A DNA stretch of 64,000 nucleotides from Pantoea phytobeneficialis (GTDB taxonomy: Bacteria; Pseudomonadota; Gammaproteobacteria; Enterobacterales; Enterobacteriaceae): the NCBI RefSeq assembly GCF_009728735.1, contig NZ_CP024636.1:1243621-1307620 (forward strand). The letters run 5' to 3'. The notes under the pieces were generated by a model. That model did not search any database. It saw only the letters and a program-made list of their open reading frames with translations, and had not been told where the DNA came from. A program made the translations under genes and the position numbers. Shown one piece after another: positions 39,891 to 48,908 of this stretch. The first letter of the stretch is position 1. Every line of letters begins with the position of its first letter.

Positions 39891-41228
39891 ATGAGTCAGA
39901 TCATTCACCGCAGCCTTCGTACCACGCCAGCCGTGGCGGTGAGCGCGCAGGGGGCTTACATCACCGATATTCATGGTAAGCGTTTTCTCGATGCCTGCGG
40001 GGGCGCGGCAGTTTCCTGCCTGGGGCATGGTCATCCCGAGGTGCTGGCCGCCATGCACCGCCAGATTGATCAACTGGCTTATGCGCACACCAGCTTTTTC
40101 ACCAGTGAAACTGTTGAACAGTTGGCTGCGCAATTAACCCGCACTGCCCCTGGCGATCTGAACTATGCCTACTTCGTTTCTGGCGGCTCCGAAGCGGTTG
40201 AGACGGCGCTAAAACTGGCACGTCAGTATTTTGTTGAGATTGGTCAGCCTGAGCGCACCACCTTTATTGCCCGCAAGCAGAGTTATCACGGTAATACCCT
40301 TGGAGCGTTAGCGGTAGGGGGAAATGAGTGGCGTCGCCGTCAGTTTGCCCCTTTGTTGATGGATGTGGTTCGCGTGTCGGCATGCAATGAGTATCGCGAT
40401 CGTCGTGACGATGAAAGCCAGCAGCAATATACCCAGCGTCTGTTGAATGAACTGGAAGAAGCGATTCTGACCACCGGGCCGGAGAAAATCATCGGTTTCT
40501 GCGCGGAAACGGTGGTCGGTGCGACTACCGGTGCCACGCCGCCAACCCCCGGCTATTTTCAGGGTGTGCGCCGTTTATGCGACAAGTACGGCATCCTGTA
40601 TATCGCCGACGAAGTGATGTGCGGCATGGGACGTACCGGCACCCTGCATGCTTTTGAGCAGGACGGCGTGATACCGGATATTGTCACCATCGCCAAAGGC
40701 TTAGGTGGCGGTTATCAGCCGATTGGTGCGGTGCTGGCGAGCGAAAAAATTGTCGCGGCATTACAGGCGGGCAGTGGCTTGTTCCAGCATGGTCATACTT
40801 ACATCTGTCACGCCACGGCGGCCGCAGCGGCATTGGCGGTACAGCAAGTTATTGAGCGCGACAACCTGCTGGCACAGGTACAGCAGCAGGGGGCATATCT
40901 GCAACAGGCGTTGCGTGAGGTGTTAGGTGAGTTGTTGCATGTCGGAGACACGCGCGGGCGCGGTTTGTTCGCGGGCGTGGAACTGGTACAGGATAAAGCC
41001 AGCAAGACCCCGTTCGATCCGGCACTGAAGCTGCATGCGGCAATCAAAGCGCAATGTATGGCGCGTGGTTTAATGGTGTATCCAATGGGCGGCACCCTCG
41101 ACGGTCAATATGGCGATCATATCCTGATCGCACCACCGTTCATCGTCACTCGCCCACAACTGGATTTTGTGGTGGATACGCTGCATCAGGTAATTAGCGA
41201 AGAAACGCGCAAGCTGGCGGGGCGTTAA
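39891..41228 (+). CDS. Class III PLP-dependent aminotransferase
   Basis: A 445-residue aspartate aminotransferase superfamily enzyme of the omega/class III group. The PLP contacts are clear: SGGSEA (97-102), the YHGNTLGAL loop (132-140), Asp240 in YIADEVMCGMGR, and the internal aldimine Lys269 in IAKGLGGGYQPIG. Such enzymes move amino groups from beta-, gamma- or omega-amino acids or amines to pyruvate or 2-oxoglutarate; the substrate cannot be read from sequence. ATG 39891 is chosen for its AGGA and family-like N-terminus, although the frame opens at 39837. It leads the cluster of CMD protein, ABC importer and C45 hydrolase. Confidence 0.9.
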   Translation: MSQIIHRSLRTTPAVAVSAQGAYITDIHGKRFLDACGGAAVSCLGHGHPEVLAAMHRQIDQLAYAHTSFFTSETVEQLAAQLTRTAPGDLNYAYFVSGGSEAVETALKLARQYFVEIGQPERTTFIARKQSYHGNTLGALAVGGNEWRRRQFAPLLMDVVRVSACNEYRDRRDDESQQQYTQRLLNELEEAILTTGPEKIIGFCAETVVGATTGATPPTPGYFQGVRRLCDKYGILYIADEVMCGMGRTGTLHAFEQDGVIPDIVTIAKGLGGGYQPIGAVLASEKIVAALQAGSGLFQHGHTYICHATAAAAALAVQQVIERDNLLAQVQQQGAYLQQALREVLGELLHVGDTRGRGLFAGVELVQDKASKTPFDPALKLHAAIKAQCMARGLMVYPMGGTLDGQYGDHILIAPPFIVTRPQLDFVVDTLHQVISEETRKLAGR

Positions 41229-41230
41229 TT

Positions 41231-41782
41231 ATGAATCGTTTACCGCCGCTGGCTGAACAGCAATGGAGCGAAGAACAGCGTCAGTTGGCTGAAGAGATCA
41301 TCAACGGACCGCGCGGTGCCTTGTTGCCACCGTTTGAACCGCTGTTACGCAGTCCGGAGTTGATGGCGCATGCACAACGTATGGGTGAATATCTGCGTTA
41401 TCGCAGTGCGCTGGGTCAGCGCCTGTCGGAGCTGGCGATTCTGCTTACGGCGCGCCATTGGTCACAGCCGGTTGAGTGGGCGATTCACGCCCCTATCGCA
41501 CGGGAGAAGGGGATCTCCGCCCACGCGGTGCAGGCGATTAACGAGCAACGCTTGCCTGAAGATTTACAGGATGATGAGTGGGTGCTGTATCACTTCTGCC
41601 AGCAGCTGCATCAACAGAAAAAAGTGAATGATGACACCTGGCAACAGGCCATCGCCCTGTGGGGTGAGAAAGGTGTGGTCGACCTGATCGGTATCAACGG
41701 TTATTACAGTTTTCTTTCCATGATAATGAATGGCGCACAGACGCCAGTACCCGACACCAGGGATTTTATTATCCCCGCATAA
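41231..41782 (+). CDS. Carboxymuconolactone decarboxylase-family protein
   Basis: A 183-residue all-helical protein of the CMD/AhpD-like superfamily, starting 2 bases after the aminotransferase stop. The core segment LSELAILLTARHWSQPVEW and then AIHAPIAREKG is the CMD pattern with Glu and His but without the CxxC pair of AhpD peroxidases. Peroxidase activity through a thiol pair is therefore unlikely. Such proteins act as decarboxylases, lactone hydrolases or unknown oxidoreductases. The role in this operon is not known. Confidence 0.82.
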   Translation: MNRLPPLAEQQWSEEQRQLAEEIINGPRGALLPPFEPLLRSPELMAHAQRMGEYLRYRSALGQRLSELAILLTARHWSQPVEWAIHAPIAREKGISAHAVQAINEQRLPEDLQDDEWVLYHFCQQLHQQKKVNDDTWQQAIALWGEKGVVDLIGINGYYSFLSMIMNGAQTPVPDTRDFIIPA

Positions 41783-41919
41783 GTGGTTCACTCGAAAATA
41801 AGGGCAGGCATTGCGCCCTTATTCCCCGTGCTGAATAACATTGATGAATAATGGTAGCCAATATTTATTGTGCTGCGCGAATGCTACTGCCTGCTGTTTC
41901 ACTGACGCTGAGGGTTATT

Positions 41920-42672
41920 ATGTCTGCATTTTTTTCAAAATTAAAAGTCACGCTGGCACTCGTTGCCTGTTCGGCCAGTTTTGTTGCTACGGCCCAGGAT
42001 AAATTGGTGGTGGGTGTGGATACCGCTTTTGTTCCGTTTGAATTTAAACAAGGCGATAAATATGTCGGTTTTGATATCGATTTATGGGATGCCATTGCAC
42101 AGAAAATGCATGTCAGCTATGAATTACGTCCAATGGACTTCGGTGGTTTAATTCCGGGCTTGCAATCACGCAATCTGGATGTGGCAATGGCCGGGATTAC
42201 CATCACCGATGCTCGCAAACAGGTGGTGGATTTCAGCGATGGTTATTATGACGCCGATTTATTAATGGCGGTTAAAAGCAGTGATAACGCCATCACCAAA
42301 TTCAGCGATTTGGCGGGTAAAAAAGTGGGCCTGAAACAGGGCACTGCGGCGGCCAGCTTTATGAAAGCCAAATATAAAGCGGATTACGTTGAGTTCCCGA
42401 ATATCGACAACGCCTACCTTGATTTGCAGGCCGGTAATCTGGATGCCGTGGTGCACGATTCACCGAACGTACTCTATTACGTGAAAACTGCCGGTGATGG
42501 CAAAGTGAAATCTACCGGAGAAACCGACAGCATTCTGCCGCAGCAGTACGGTTTCGCAATGCAGAAAAACAGCAGCTGGACGCCAAAAGTTAATGCGGCG
42601 CTGAAAGCATTACGCGCCGACGGCACCTACAACAAAATCTACGTAAAGTGGTTTGATAAACAACCTAAATAA
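41920..42672 (+). CDS. Amino-acid ABC transporter, periplasmic binding protein (GlnH-like)
   Basis: A 250-residue family-3 solute-binding protein. The signal peptide covers about residues 1-25 (ending VATAQ). The mature part DKLVVGVDTAFVPFEFKQGD closely resembles E. coli GlnH, and DFSDGYYDADLLMAVK and FPNIDNAYLDLQAGNLDAVV follow the same fold. The frame is open from 41851, but the ATG at 41920 gives a clean signal peptide. It is probably not the house-keeping glutamine importer, since it sits in a catabolic cluster. The ligand is likely a polar amino acid derivative. Confidence 0.9.
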   Translation: MSAFFSKLKVTLALVACSASFVATAQDKLVVGVDTAFVPFEFKQGDKYVGFDIDLWDAIAQKMHVSYELRPMDFGGLIPGLQSRNLDVAMAGITITDARKQVVDFSDGYYDADLLMAVKSSDNAITKFSDLAGKKVGLKQGTAAASFMKAKYKADYVEFPNIDNAYLDLQAGNLDAVVHDSPNVLYYVKTAGDGKVKSTGETDSILPQQYGFAMQKNSSWTPKVNAALKALRADGTYNKIYVKWFDKQPK

Positions 42673-42723
42673 TCCTGTCAGGCCGGTGAAAACCGGCCTG
42701 AATTTAGCTGAATTGGTCGTGCT

Positions 42724-43380
42724 ATGAATTTCGAAACCAAATATATATGGGAATCCCTGCCGCTGTTATTACAGGGATTACAATTGACGTTGATTATTTC
42801 CCTGACGGGATTGCTCGGTGGGTTTGTGATTGGCCTGCTGGCGGGAACCTGCCGTGCCCTGGGTGGCCGTATCACGAAAACGATATCATTAATTTTCGTT
42901 GAGCTGATCCGTGGTACACCTATTATGGTGCAGGTGATGTTTATTTACTTCGCATTGCCGATGGTGTTACCAATTCGTATCGATCCGGTGAGCGCCGCGA
43001 TTGTCACCATTATTATTAACTCTGGTGCCTATATTGCAGAAATTACCCGTGGCGCCATTTTATCCATTAATAAAGGTTTTAAAGAGGCCAGCCTGGCGAT
43101 GGGGCTCTCCCAGCGCCGTACACTATGGTACGTGATCATGCCGCTGGCGTTACGTCGTATGATTCCGGCGCTGGGGAATCAATGGATTATCAGCATTAAA
43201 GACACCTCATTATTTATTGTCATTGGCGTGGCTGAATTAACGCGTCAGGGTCAGGAAATTATTGCGGGCAACTTCCGTGCACTGGAAGTCTGGACCGCGG
43301 TCGCGCTGATTTATCTGCTGGTGACGTTGTGCCTGAGTTTCCTGCTGAAGCAACTGGAGAAAAGGATCCATATTTTATGA
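42724..43380 (+). CDS. Amino-acid ABC transporter permease (GlnP-like)
   Basis: A 218-residue inner-membrane permease of the HisMQ family with five hydrophobic helices and the ATPase-contact loop [21 protein letters not shown] near residue 120. [18 protein letters not shown] is characteristic of polar amino acid permeases. Only one permease gene is present, so it would work as a homodimer. It overlaps the ATPase gene by 4 bases. Confidence 0.93.
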   Translation: MNFETKYIWESLPLLLQGLQLTLIISLTGLLGGFVIGLLAGTCRALGGRITKTISLIFVELIRGTPIMVQVMFIYFALPMVLPIRIDPVSAAIVTIIINSGAYIAEITRGAILSINKGFKEASLAMGLSQRRTLWYVIMPLALRRMIPALGNQWIISIKDTSLFIVIGVAELTRQGQEIIAGNFRALEVWTAVALIYLLVTLCLSFLLKQLEKRIHIL

Positions 43381-44105
43381 GCATGGTTGAATTTAATGCG
43401 GTCTCCAAGCATTTTGGTGCGACTCAGGTGCTGCACGATATCAATTTAAAAATTGAAGCCGGGGAAGTGGTGGTGATCATCGGTCCATCGGGATCGGGCA
43501 AATCAACGCTGCTGCGTTGTATTAACAAGTTGGAAGAGATTTCTTCCGGCACCCTGCTGGTGGCAGGCATGCACATCACCGATCCCCACGCCAATGAGTG
43601 TGATATCCGCCGCGAAGCAGGGATGGTGTTCCAGCAGTTTCACCTGTTTCCGCATCTGACCGCGCTGGAGAACGTGATGTTTGGCCCAATTCGCGTGCGT
43701 AAGCAGAGTAAAGCGGCGGCACGCGAACAGGCGCTGGCGCTACTGGATCGCGTCGGGCTGCGTGAACGTGCCAATCATTATCCCTCCGAGTTGTCCGGCG
43801 GCCAGCAGCAGCGTGTCGCGATTGCCCGTGCGCTGGCGGTGAAGCCGAAAATGATGCTGTTTGACGAACCGACGTCGGCCCTCGACCCGGAGCTGCGCCA
43901 TGAGGTGTTAAAGGTGATGCGCTCGCTGGCGGATGAAGGCATGACAATGGTGATCGTCACCCATGAGATCGGTTTTGCGCGTGATGTGGCATCGCGACTA
44001 ATCTTTATTGATGGTGGCACCATTGCGGAAGATGGCCCGCCTGATATTCTGCTCAACGCCAGCAGCAATCCGCGTCTGAAAGAGTTTTTGCAGCACGTTT
44101 CCTGA
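43377..44105 (+). CDS. Amino-acid ABC transporter ATP-binding protein (GlnQ-like)
   Basis: A 242-residue ABC ATPase. It has Walker [10 protein letters not shown] near residue 37, the Q-loop [17 protein letters not shown], the signature LSGGQQQR near 140, Walker [14 protein letters not shown] near 160, and the H-loop IVTHEIGFA. The start ATG overlaps the permease stop as ATGA at 43377; a longer frame from 43329 would run inside the permease gene. Together with the two genes before it this completes one importer. Confidence 0.95.
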   Translation: MSMVEFNAVSKHFGATQVLHDINLKIEAGEVVVIIGPSGSGKSTLLRCINKLEEISSGTLLVAGMHITDPHANECDIRREAGMVFQQFHLFPHLTALENVMFGPIRVRKQSKAAAREQALALLDRVGLRERANHYPSELSGGQQQRVAIARALAVKPKMMLFDEPTSALDPELRHEVLKVMRSLADEGMTMVIVTHEIGFARDVASRLIFIDGGTIAEDGPPDILLNASSNPRLKEFLQHVS

Positions 44106-44126
44106 ATATAAGTGAATGATAACACC

Positions 44127-45146
44127 ATGAAAAAAATCGCAATCAGTGGATCCGCATTTGCCGTCGGTAAGCAATTAGGTGAGTTTGGCCGTGATGCCTG
44201 GCATCAGAAGCTGACGCAAACCCGGCTGTGGCAAACGGTGATCGCCATGCAGGGATCGGCACAACTCCAGGCAATGCGCGCTGCGGTGATCGCGCAGTAT
44301 CCGCTGATTTGGCAGGAGCTGGAAGGTATGGCGCAGGGGCTGGGCGTCCCGGTTGACGAGGTCCTCGCATGGAACTGCCGTGGCGATCTGGTGCGTTCCA
44401 CTTCGGACGGTTGTACTACCGTGGCGGGTAGTCGCGTGACCGGTGAGATTATCATCGCCCATAACGAGGATGGTTTCCCGCAGCTGCGCGAGGATTGCGC
44501 GCTGGTCAGCATCACGCCGGATGACGGGCTGGGGTTCACCAGCTTTGCTTATCCCGGCTCAATTCCCGGTCATACCTTTGCAGTTAACGAGAAGGGCATC
44601 GTCAACACGGTGAATAATATCCGTGCGCTGCACCGCCCGGCGGGTTTACCGCGTCAGGTGCTGGCCCGCGCGGCGTTAAACGCCGCCACGCTGGACGAGG
44701 CGGTTCTGCAATTAACCACGCATACGCGTGCCGGGGCATTTCACCATACGCTGGGACAGATGGGCGACGGTCGTGTATTCAGTGTGGAGGCCACCGGTTC
44801 GGGCTGTTCCGTGGTGCAGGTAACAAATGTGATGGGCCATGCCAATCACCTTGTTCACCCGGTGATGGACGATGTTCAGCAGGTTATCACCGCCAGTTCA
44901 GCTTCACGCCAGGCAAGATTAAAAGGCTGGCAGGCCAGTCAGTCAGAACTGGACGAGGATGCGGCAAAAGCGATTTTGTCGGACCAGCATGATGCTGAGC
45001 TACCGATCTACCGTTTATCACCGCAGGACCCGGATGACGAAAACACCCTCGCTACCGCGATATTCACCCTGAGTTCGCAGCGGGTTGACTGGCAGGTCTT
45101 CACCCTGGATCGCCAGCTTGCCGCGTTGAAGGGCTGGGTCAGTTAA
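44127..45146 (+). CDS. C45-family autoproteolytic acyltransferase/hydrolase
   Basis: A 339-residue Ntn-hydrolase of the isopenicillin-N acyltransferase (peptidase C45) group. The family matures by self-cleavage before a Cys; here Gly95-Cys96 in STSDGCTTVAG is the expected site. The conserved Asn and Asp follow in IIIAHNEDGFP (Asn113, Asp115). These enzymes split or exchange amide bonds of acyl-amino compounds. The gene lies 21 bases after the importer ATPase gene, so a likely job is opening an imported N-acyl amino acid or related amide before the aminotransferase acts. ATG 44127 is chosen; GTG 44112 is possible and neither has a strong ribosome site. Confidence 0.85.
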   Translation: MKKIAISGSAFAVGKQLGEFGRDAWHQKLTQTRLWQTVIAMQGSAQLQAMRAAVIAQYPLIWQELEGMAQGLGVPVDEVLAWNCRGDLVRSTSDGCTTVAGSRVTGEIIIAHNEDGFPQLREDCALVSITPDDGLGFTSFAYPGSIPGHTFAVNEKGIVNTVNNIRALHRPAGLPRQVLARAALNAATLDEAVLQLTTHTRAGAFHHTLGQMGDGRVFSVEATGSGCSVVQVTNVMGHANHLVHPVMDDVQQVITASSASRQARLKGWQASQSELDEDAAKAILSDQHDAELPIYRLSPQDPDDENTLATAIFTLSSQRVDWQVFTLDRQLAALKGWVS

Positions 45147-45150
45147 TGGA

Positions 45151-45179
45151 CAGGTCGTCACCCTAAAGATGACGACCTG
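45151..45179. terminator. Hairpin between the C45 gene and ybgS
   Basis: CAGGTCGTCA (45151-45160) and TGACGACCTG (45170-45179) form a perfect 10-bp stem in the gap between convergent genes. No strong T-run on either strand, so its strength as terminator is uncertain. Confidence 0.5.
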
Positions 45180-45190
45180 ATTGAACAGGC

Positions 45191-45547
45191 TTACTGGCTG
45201 GTACCGTCGGTTTTGGTATTAACCTCACCGCTGCCTTTTTGCGTCTGGACTTTTTTGTTCATGTCCGGACATTTCCCTTCTTTACACTGGCTATTTTTAT
45301 GAATTTCGCTGGCAGACATATTACTGCTGTCAGTACTACCCGACGTTGCCGCGCTATTCACATCAGTGTTGTTGATTTTGCTATTATCAACTTTATTCGG
45401 AGGCAGATTCTGTTTCGCGCCGCCAGCCGCCGCACCGGCATCCGCAGCCTGATTAGTTGTCCCGTTACTATCCGAAGCCGCCATCGCTGCTCCGCTACCA
45501 AGTGTCATTGCTGCCGTGAGAAAGATAATTGCAAACTTATTCATCAT
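45191..45547 (-). CDS. ybgS: YbgS-like small exported protein
   Basis: A 118-residue protein with a signal peptide (about 1-24, ending GAAMA), an Asn/Ala/Gly/Ser-rich low-complexity middle, and a C-terminal segment HKNSQCKEGKCPDMNKKVQT that closely matches E. coli YbgS, also found just upstream of aroG. The two Cys residues flanking KEGK may form a disulfide or bind a metal. No function is known. Tandem ATGs at 45547 and 45544 are both possible. Confidence 0.88.
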   Translation of the reverse strand: MMNKFAIIFLTAAMTLGSGAAMAASDSNGTTNQAADAGAAAGGAKQNLPPNKVDNSKINNTDVNSAATSGSTDSSNMSASEIHKNSQCKEGKCPDMNKKVQTQKGSGEVNTKTDGTSQ

Positions 45548-45838
45548 TATGCTCCTTTAATTAATGACAGTTGCCGTCTTGAACCCGATGGTGCAGTTTG
45601 ACGAAAACAAAGCACCCCGACGGAATATAATTCCATCGAAGATGTGATGTGTGAATTTAACTAATGAAGTTTATTCAATACATGGTTCTTACTATTAAAA
45701 GTCTAGTGCAAAACCGCATAAATGCAAATTTCACTTATACCCTTTCCCCGCGCGGGTAATTTACAGCGCTAGTCTGACGGGCTACAGTGGACGGGTTGCG
45801 TCCGGCGCGCGCCGGGCCAGAAATTGAATGGACTAAGT

Positions 45839-46891
45839 ATGAATTACCAGAACGACGATTTAAGAATTAAAGAAATCAAAGAATTATTACCTCCTGTTGC
45901 GTTGTTTGAAAAATTTCCCGCGACTGATAGCGCGGCACAGACCGTCGCGAAAGCCCGCCAGGCTATTCACCGTATTCTGCATGGCGAAGATGACCGCCTG
46001 CTGGTGATCATCGGGCCGTGCTCGATTCATGACACCGCAGCCGCCAAAGAGTATGCCGGGCGTTTACTGAAGTTGCGCGATGAGCTGAGCGGCGAGCTGG
46101 AAGTGGTAATGCGTGTCTACTTTGAGAAACCCCGTACCACCGTGGGCTGGAAAGGGCTGATCAACGATCCTTACATGGATGGCAGCTTCCAGATCAACGA
46201 CGGCCTGCGTCTGGCGCGCAAATTGCTGGTGGATATCAACGATACCGGTCTGCCTGCGGCAGGCGAGTTCCTTGATATGATCACCCCGCAATACGTGGCG
46301 GATCTGATGAGCTGGGGCGCGATTGGTGCGCGTACCACCGAATCACAGGTGCACCGTGAGCTGTCTTCCGGTCTTTCCTGTCCGGTAGGTTTCAAAAACG
46401 GCACCGATGGCACCATCAAAGTGGCGATTGACGCCATTGGTGCTGCCAGCGCGCCGCACTGCTTCCTGTCGGTCACCAAGTATGGTCATTCAGCGATTGT
46501 CGAAACCAGCGGCAACGAAGATTGTCATATCATCCTGCGCGGCGGTAAAGAACCCAACTACAGCGCCCATCATGTGGCAGCGGTGAAAACCGGGCTGGAG
46601 AAAGCGGGCCTGACACCACAGGTGATGATCGACTTCAGCCACGCCAACAGCAGCAAACAGTTCCAGCGCCAGATGGTGGTGGCGGAAGATGTTGCGCAGC
46701 AGATTGCCGGTGGCGAGCAAGGTATTACCGGTGTGATGCTGGAGAGTAACCTGGTGGAAGGTAACCAGAGCCTCGACAGCGGTGAGCCGCTGGTATACGG
46801 CAAAAGCGTGACCGATGCCTGTATTGGCTGGGAAGATACTGACAAAGTATTGCGTCAGTTGGCTCAGGCGGTTAAACAGCGTCGCGGTTAA
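45839..46891 (+). CDS. aroG: 3-deoxy-7-phosphoheptulonate synthase, Phe-sensitive
   Basis: AroG joins phosphoenolpyruvate and erythrose 4-phosphate in the first step of the shikimate pathway. From ATG 45839 it is 350 residues, identical in length and start (MNYQNDDLRIKEIKELLPPV) to the phenylalanine-inhibited E. coli enzyme. IGPCSIHD has the metal-binding Cys, EKPRTTVGWKGLINDP the PEP-binding residues, and IDFSHANSSKQ the metal His. The frame begins 5 codons upstream at 45824. A bidirectional terminator follows. Confidence 0.97.
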   Translation: MNYQNDDLRIKEIKELLPPVALFEKFPATDSAAQTVAKARQAIHRILHGEDDRLLVIIGPCSIHDTAAAKEYAGRLLKLRDELSGELEVVMRVYFEKPRTTVGWKGLINDPYMDGSFQINDGLRLARKLLVDINDTGLPAAGEFLDMITPQYVADLMSWGAIGARTTESQVHRELSSGLSCPVGFKNGTDGTIKVAIDAIGAASAPHCFLSVTKYGHSAIVETSGNEDCHIILRGGKEPNYSAHHVAAVKTGLEKAGLTPQVMIDFSHANSSKQFQRQMVVAEDVAQQIAGGEQGITGVMLESNLVEGNQSLDSGEPLVYGKSVTDACIGWEDTDKVLRQLAQAVKQRRG

Positions 46892-46895
46892 TTTC

Positions 46896-46941
46896 CGTAG
46901 CGGCGCGATTTATCGCGCGGGTTTGATAACAGCGCGATAAA
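46896..46941. repeat. REP-like element, copy 4
   Basis: A full forward arm (46897-46918) begins 5 bases after the aroG stop. Only the core GCGCGATAAA (46932-46941) of a reverse arm remains, running into the terminator stem. Confidence 0.8.
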
Positions 46942-46945
46942 GAGA

Positions 46946-46979
46946 AAGGCCAGACTTGCGTCTGGCCTTCTTTTTTATT
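46946..46979. terminator. Bidirectional terminator between aroG and gpmA
   Basis: AAGGCCAGAC (46946-46955) and GTCTGGCCTT (46960-46969) form a 10-bp stem with a TTGC loop, followed on the plus strand by CTTTTTTATTT. On the minus strand the stem is followed by TTTCTCTTT, so it can serve both convergent genes. Confidence 0.9.
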
Positions 46980-47727
46980 TCGCTTTACCCTGGTTTGCCA
47001 CGGCGGCTGCTTTCGCAGCGATCTCGTCGGCATCGCCCAGATAGTAACGTTTCAGCGGTTTGAAGTTCTCGTCGAACTCATACACCAGCGGCACGCCGGT
47101 TGGAATGTTCAGTTCGAGGATTTCGTCTTCGCTCAGGTTGTCGAGGTATTTCACCAGCGCACGCAGCGAGTTACCGTGTGCCGCAATGATCACTTTCTCA
47201 CCGCTTTTGATGCGCGGCAGAATGCTGTCGTTCCAGTAAGGGATCACACGTTCGATGGTCAGCGCCAGGCTTTCGGTGGTCGGCAGCTGGGCATCAGTCA
47301 GTGATGCATAACGCGGGTCGTGGCCCGGGAAACGCTCATCGCTGCGATCCAGTTCTGGCGGAGTAACCGCGAAGCCGCGACGCCACTGTTTCACCTGATC
47401 GTCGCCGTATTTGGCAGCGGTTTCTGCTTTGTCCAGACCCTGCAACGCACCGTAGTGACGTTCGTTCAGACGCCAGCATTTTTCAACCGGCAGCCAGGCC
47501 TGGTCCAGCTCGTCCAGTACATTCCACAGGGTGTGGATGGCACGTTTCAGCACGGAGGTGTAGGCAAAATCGAATACGAAACCTTCTTTCTTCAGCAGCT
47601 GACCGGCTGCTTTGGCTTCGGTGCGACCCTTGTCGGACAGATCCACATCGTACCATCCGGTGAAGCGGTTTTCCTGATTCCACTGGCTTTCGCCGTGGCG
47701 CACCAGAACCAGCTTAGTTACGGCCAT
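46975..47727 (-). CDS. gpmA: 2,3-bisphosphoglycerate-dependent phosphoglycerate mutase
   Basis: GpmA interconverts 3- and 2-phosphoglycerate in glycolysis through a phosphohistidine. The 250-residue protein has the phosphorylated His11 in [20 protein letters not shown] and the second catalytic His in [18 protein letters not shown]. Other family stretches are [12 protein letters not shown] and [15 protein letters not shown]. It is convergent with aroG across a shared terminator and lies 146 bases before galM on the same strand, as in E. coli. Confidence 0.97.
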   Translation of the reverse strand: MAVTKLVLVRHGESQWNQENRFTGWYDVDLSDKGRTEAKAAGQLLKKEGFVFDFAYTSVLKRAIHTLWNVLDELDQAWLPVEKCWRLNERHYGALQGLDKAETAAKYGDDQVKQWRRGFAVTPPELDRSDERFPGHDPRYASLTDAQLPTTESLALTIERVIPYWNDSILPRIKSGEKVIIAAHGNSLRALVKYLDNLSEDEILELNIPTGVPLVYEFDENFKPLKRYYLGDADEIAAKAAAVANQGKAK

Positions 47728-47873
47728 AGCTTAACTCCTTAATGCTTGATGTATTATAGAAACCGGCGGCGGCCACCTGATGAAGCGGCTCACTGATAGC
47801 GCCATACCATAGCGGAAAACATCGCACTGCGTAAGCCTGTCAGCGACGCAGTGCGCGTTTTTCATCCGGCGGG

Positions 47874-48908
47874 TCAGTGCGGGGTGAGGCGATAGCGCGT
47901 CACCGACTGCCAGCTGTCGCCGGGTTGCAACCAACAATCCGGTTGCGGCCACTCAGTATGGTTGGGCGAATCCGGTAAAAATTCACTCTCTAAGGCGATG
48001 CCCTGGAAAGCAGTATAGCTTCCCTGCTCGCGGGCGCGCGTTCCCTCCAGATAGTTGCCGGAGTAGAACTGAAGCGCCGGGGCAGCGGTAAATACGCTCA
48101 ACTCCAGCTTACCGTCGGCCGACCACAGTCGGGCGGCGGGCTGGCTGCTGTCACCAGCGGTATTCAGCAGAAACGCATGGTCATAACCTTTTACCGCTTT
48201 CTGATCGTCATCGGCGAGGAAGTCATCGGCGACGGTTTTCGGCTGACGAAAATCGAAGCTGGTTCCCTCTACCGCTTTCAGCGGCGCATTGGGGATGCCT
48301 TCATTGTCGACCGGCAGATAACGGTCTGCCAGCAGTTGTAAGCGATGCTGGCGCGCATCGCCATGATGCGCGTCAAGGTTGAAGTAAGCATGGTTGGTAA
48401 GGTTGACCGGGCAGGGCTTATCGGTGCTCGCTACATAGCTAATCGACAGGCAATTGTCGTCATCAAGTTGATAACGCAGGTCAGCAATCAGATTGCCGGG
48501 GAATCCCTGATCGCCATCCGGCGAGTCGAGGCGATAATGCACCTCGGTTTCGCTCTGGCTGATGATCTGCCAGCGACGTTTATCAAATCCTTGCGGCCCG
48601 CCATGAAGCTGATGCGCGCCCTGATTGGCCACCAGTGCCAGATTCAGCGGCTTCAGCGTGGCGTTGGCAATACGGTTGGCATAACGGCCGACCGTGGCAC
48701 CGAGATACGCATCCTGGTGCAGATAGTCGGATGGCGTGGCGCAACCGAGCAGCGCTTCACGCACGCTGCCATCCCGCATTGGCACGCGCGCCGACAGCCA
48801 GGTCGCGCCCCAGTCCATAAACGTCACCACCATACCGTTATGATTACGTAACACGGTAATGCGCCACGGTTGTCCATCCGGTGCATGTGATTGCACATCA
48901 TTTACCAT
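47874..48908 (-). CDS. galM: Galactose mutarotase (aldose 1-epimerase)
   Basis: GalM converts beta- to alpha-galactose for GalK. The 344-residue protein has the GRYANRIAN segment, [14 protein letters not shown] with a catalytic His, [10 protein letters not shown] with the second, and the catalytic Glu near the C-terminus in [15 protein letters not shown]. It overlaps galK by 7 bases and is last in galTKM. Confidence 0.96.
   Translation of the reverse strand: MVNDVQSHAPDGQPWRITVLRNHNGMVVTFMDWGATWLSARVPMRDGSVREALLGCATPSDYLHQDAYLGATVGRYANRIANATLKPLNLALVANQGAHQLHGGPQGFDKRRWQIISQSETEVHYRLDSPDGDQGFPGNLIADLRYQLDDDNCLSISYVASTDKPCPVNLTNHAYFNLDAHHGDARQHRLQLLADRYLPVDNEGIPNAPLKAVEGTSFDFRQPKTVADDFLADDDQKAVKGYDHAFLLNTAGDSSQPAARLWSADGKLELSVFTAAPALQFYSGNYLEGTRAREQGSYTAFQGIALESEFLPDSPNHTEWPQPDCWLQPGDSWQSVTRYRLTPH

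Noticed and set aside
45760..45765. TTTACA before aroG as a TyrR box
   Set aside because: Only one half is present; the partner TGTAAA six bases upstream is missing.
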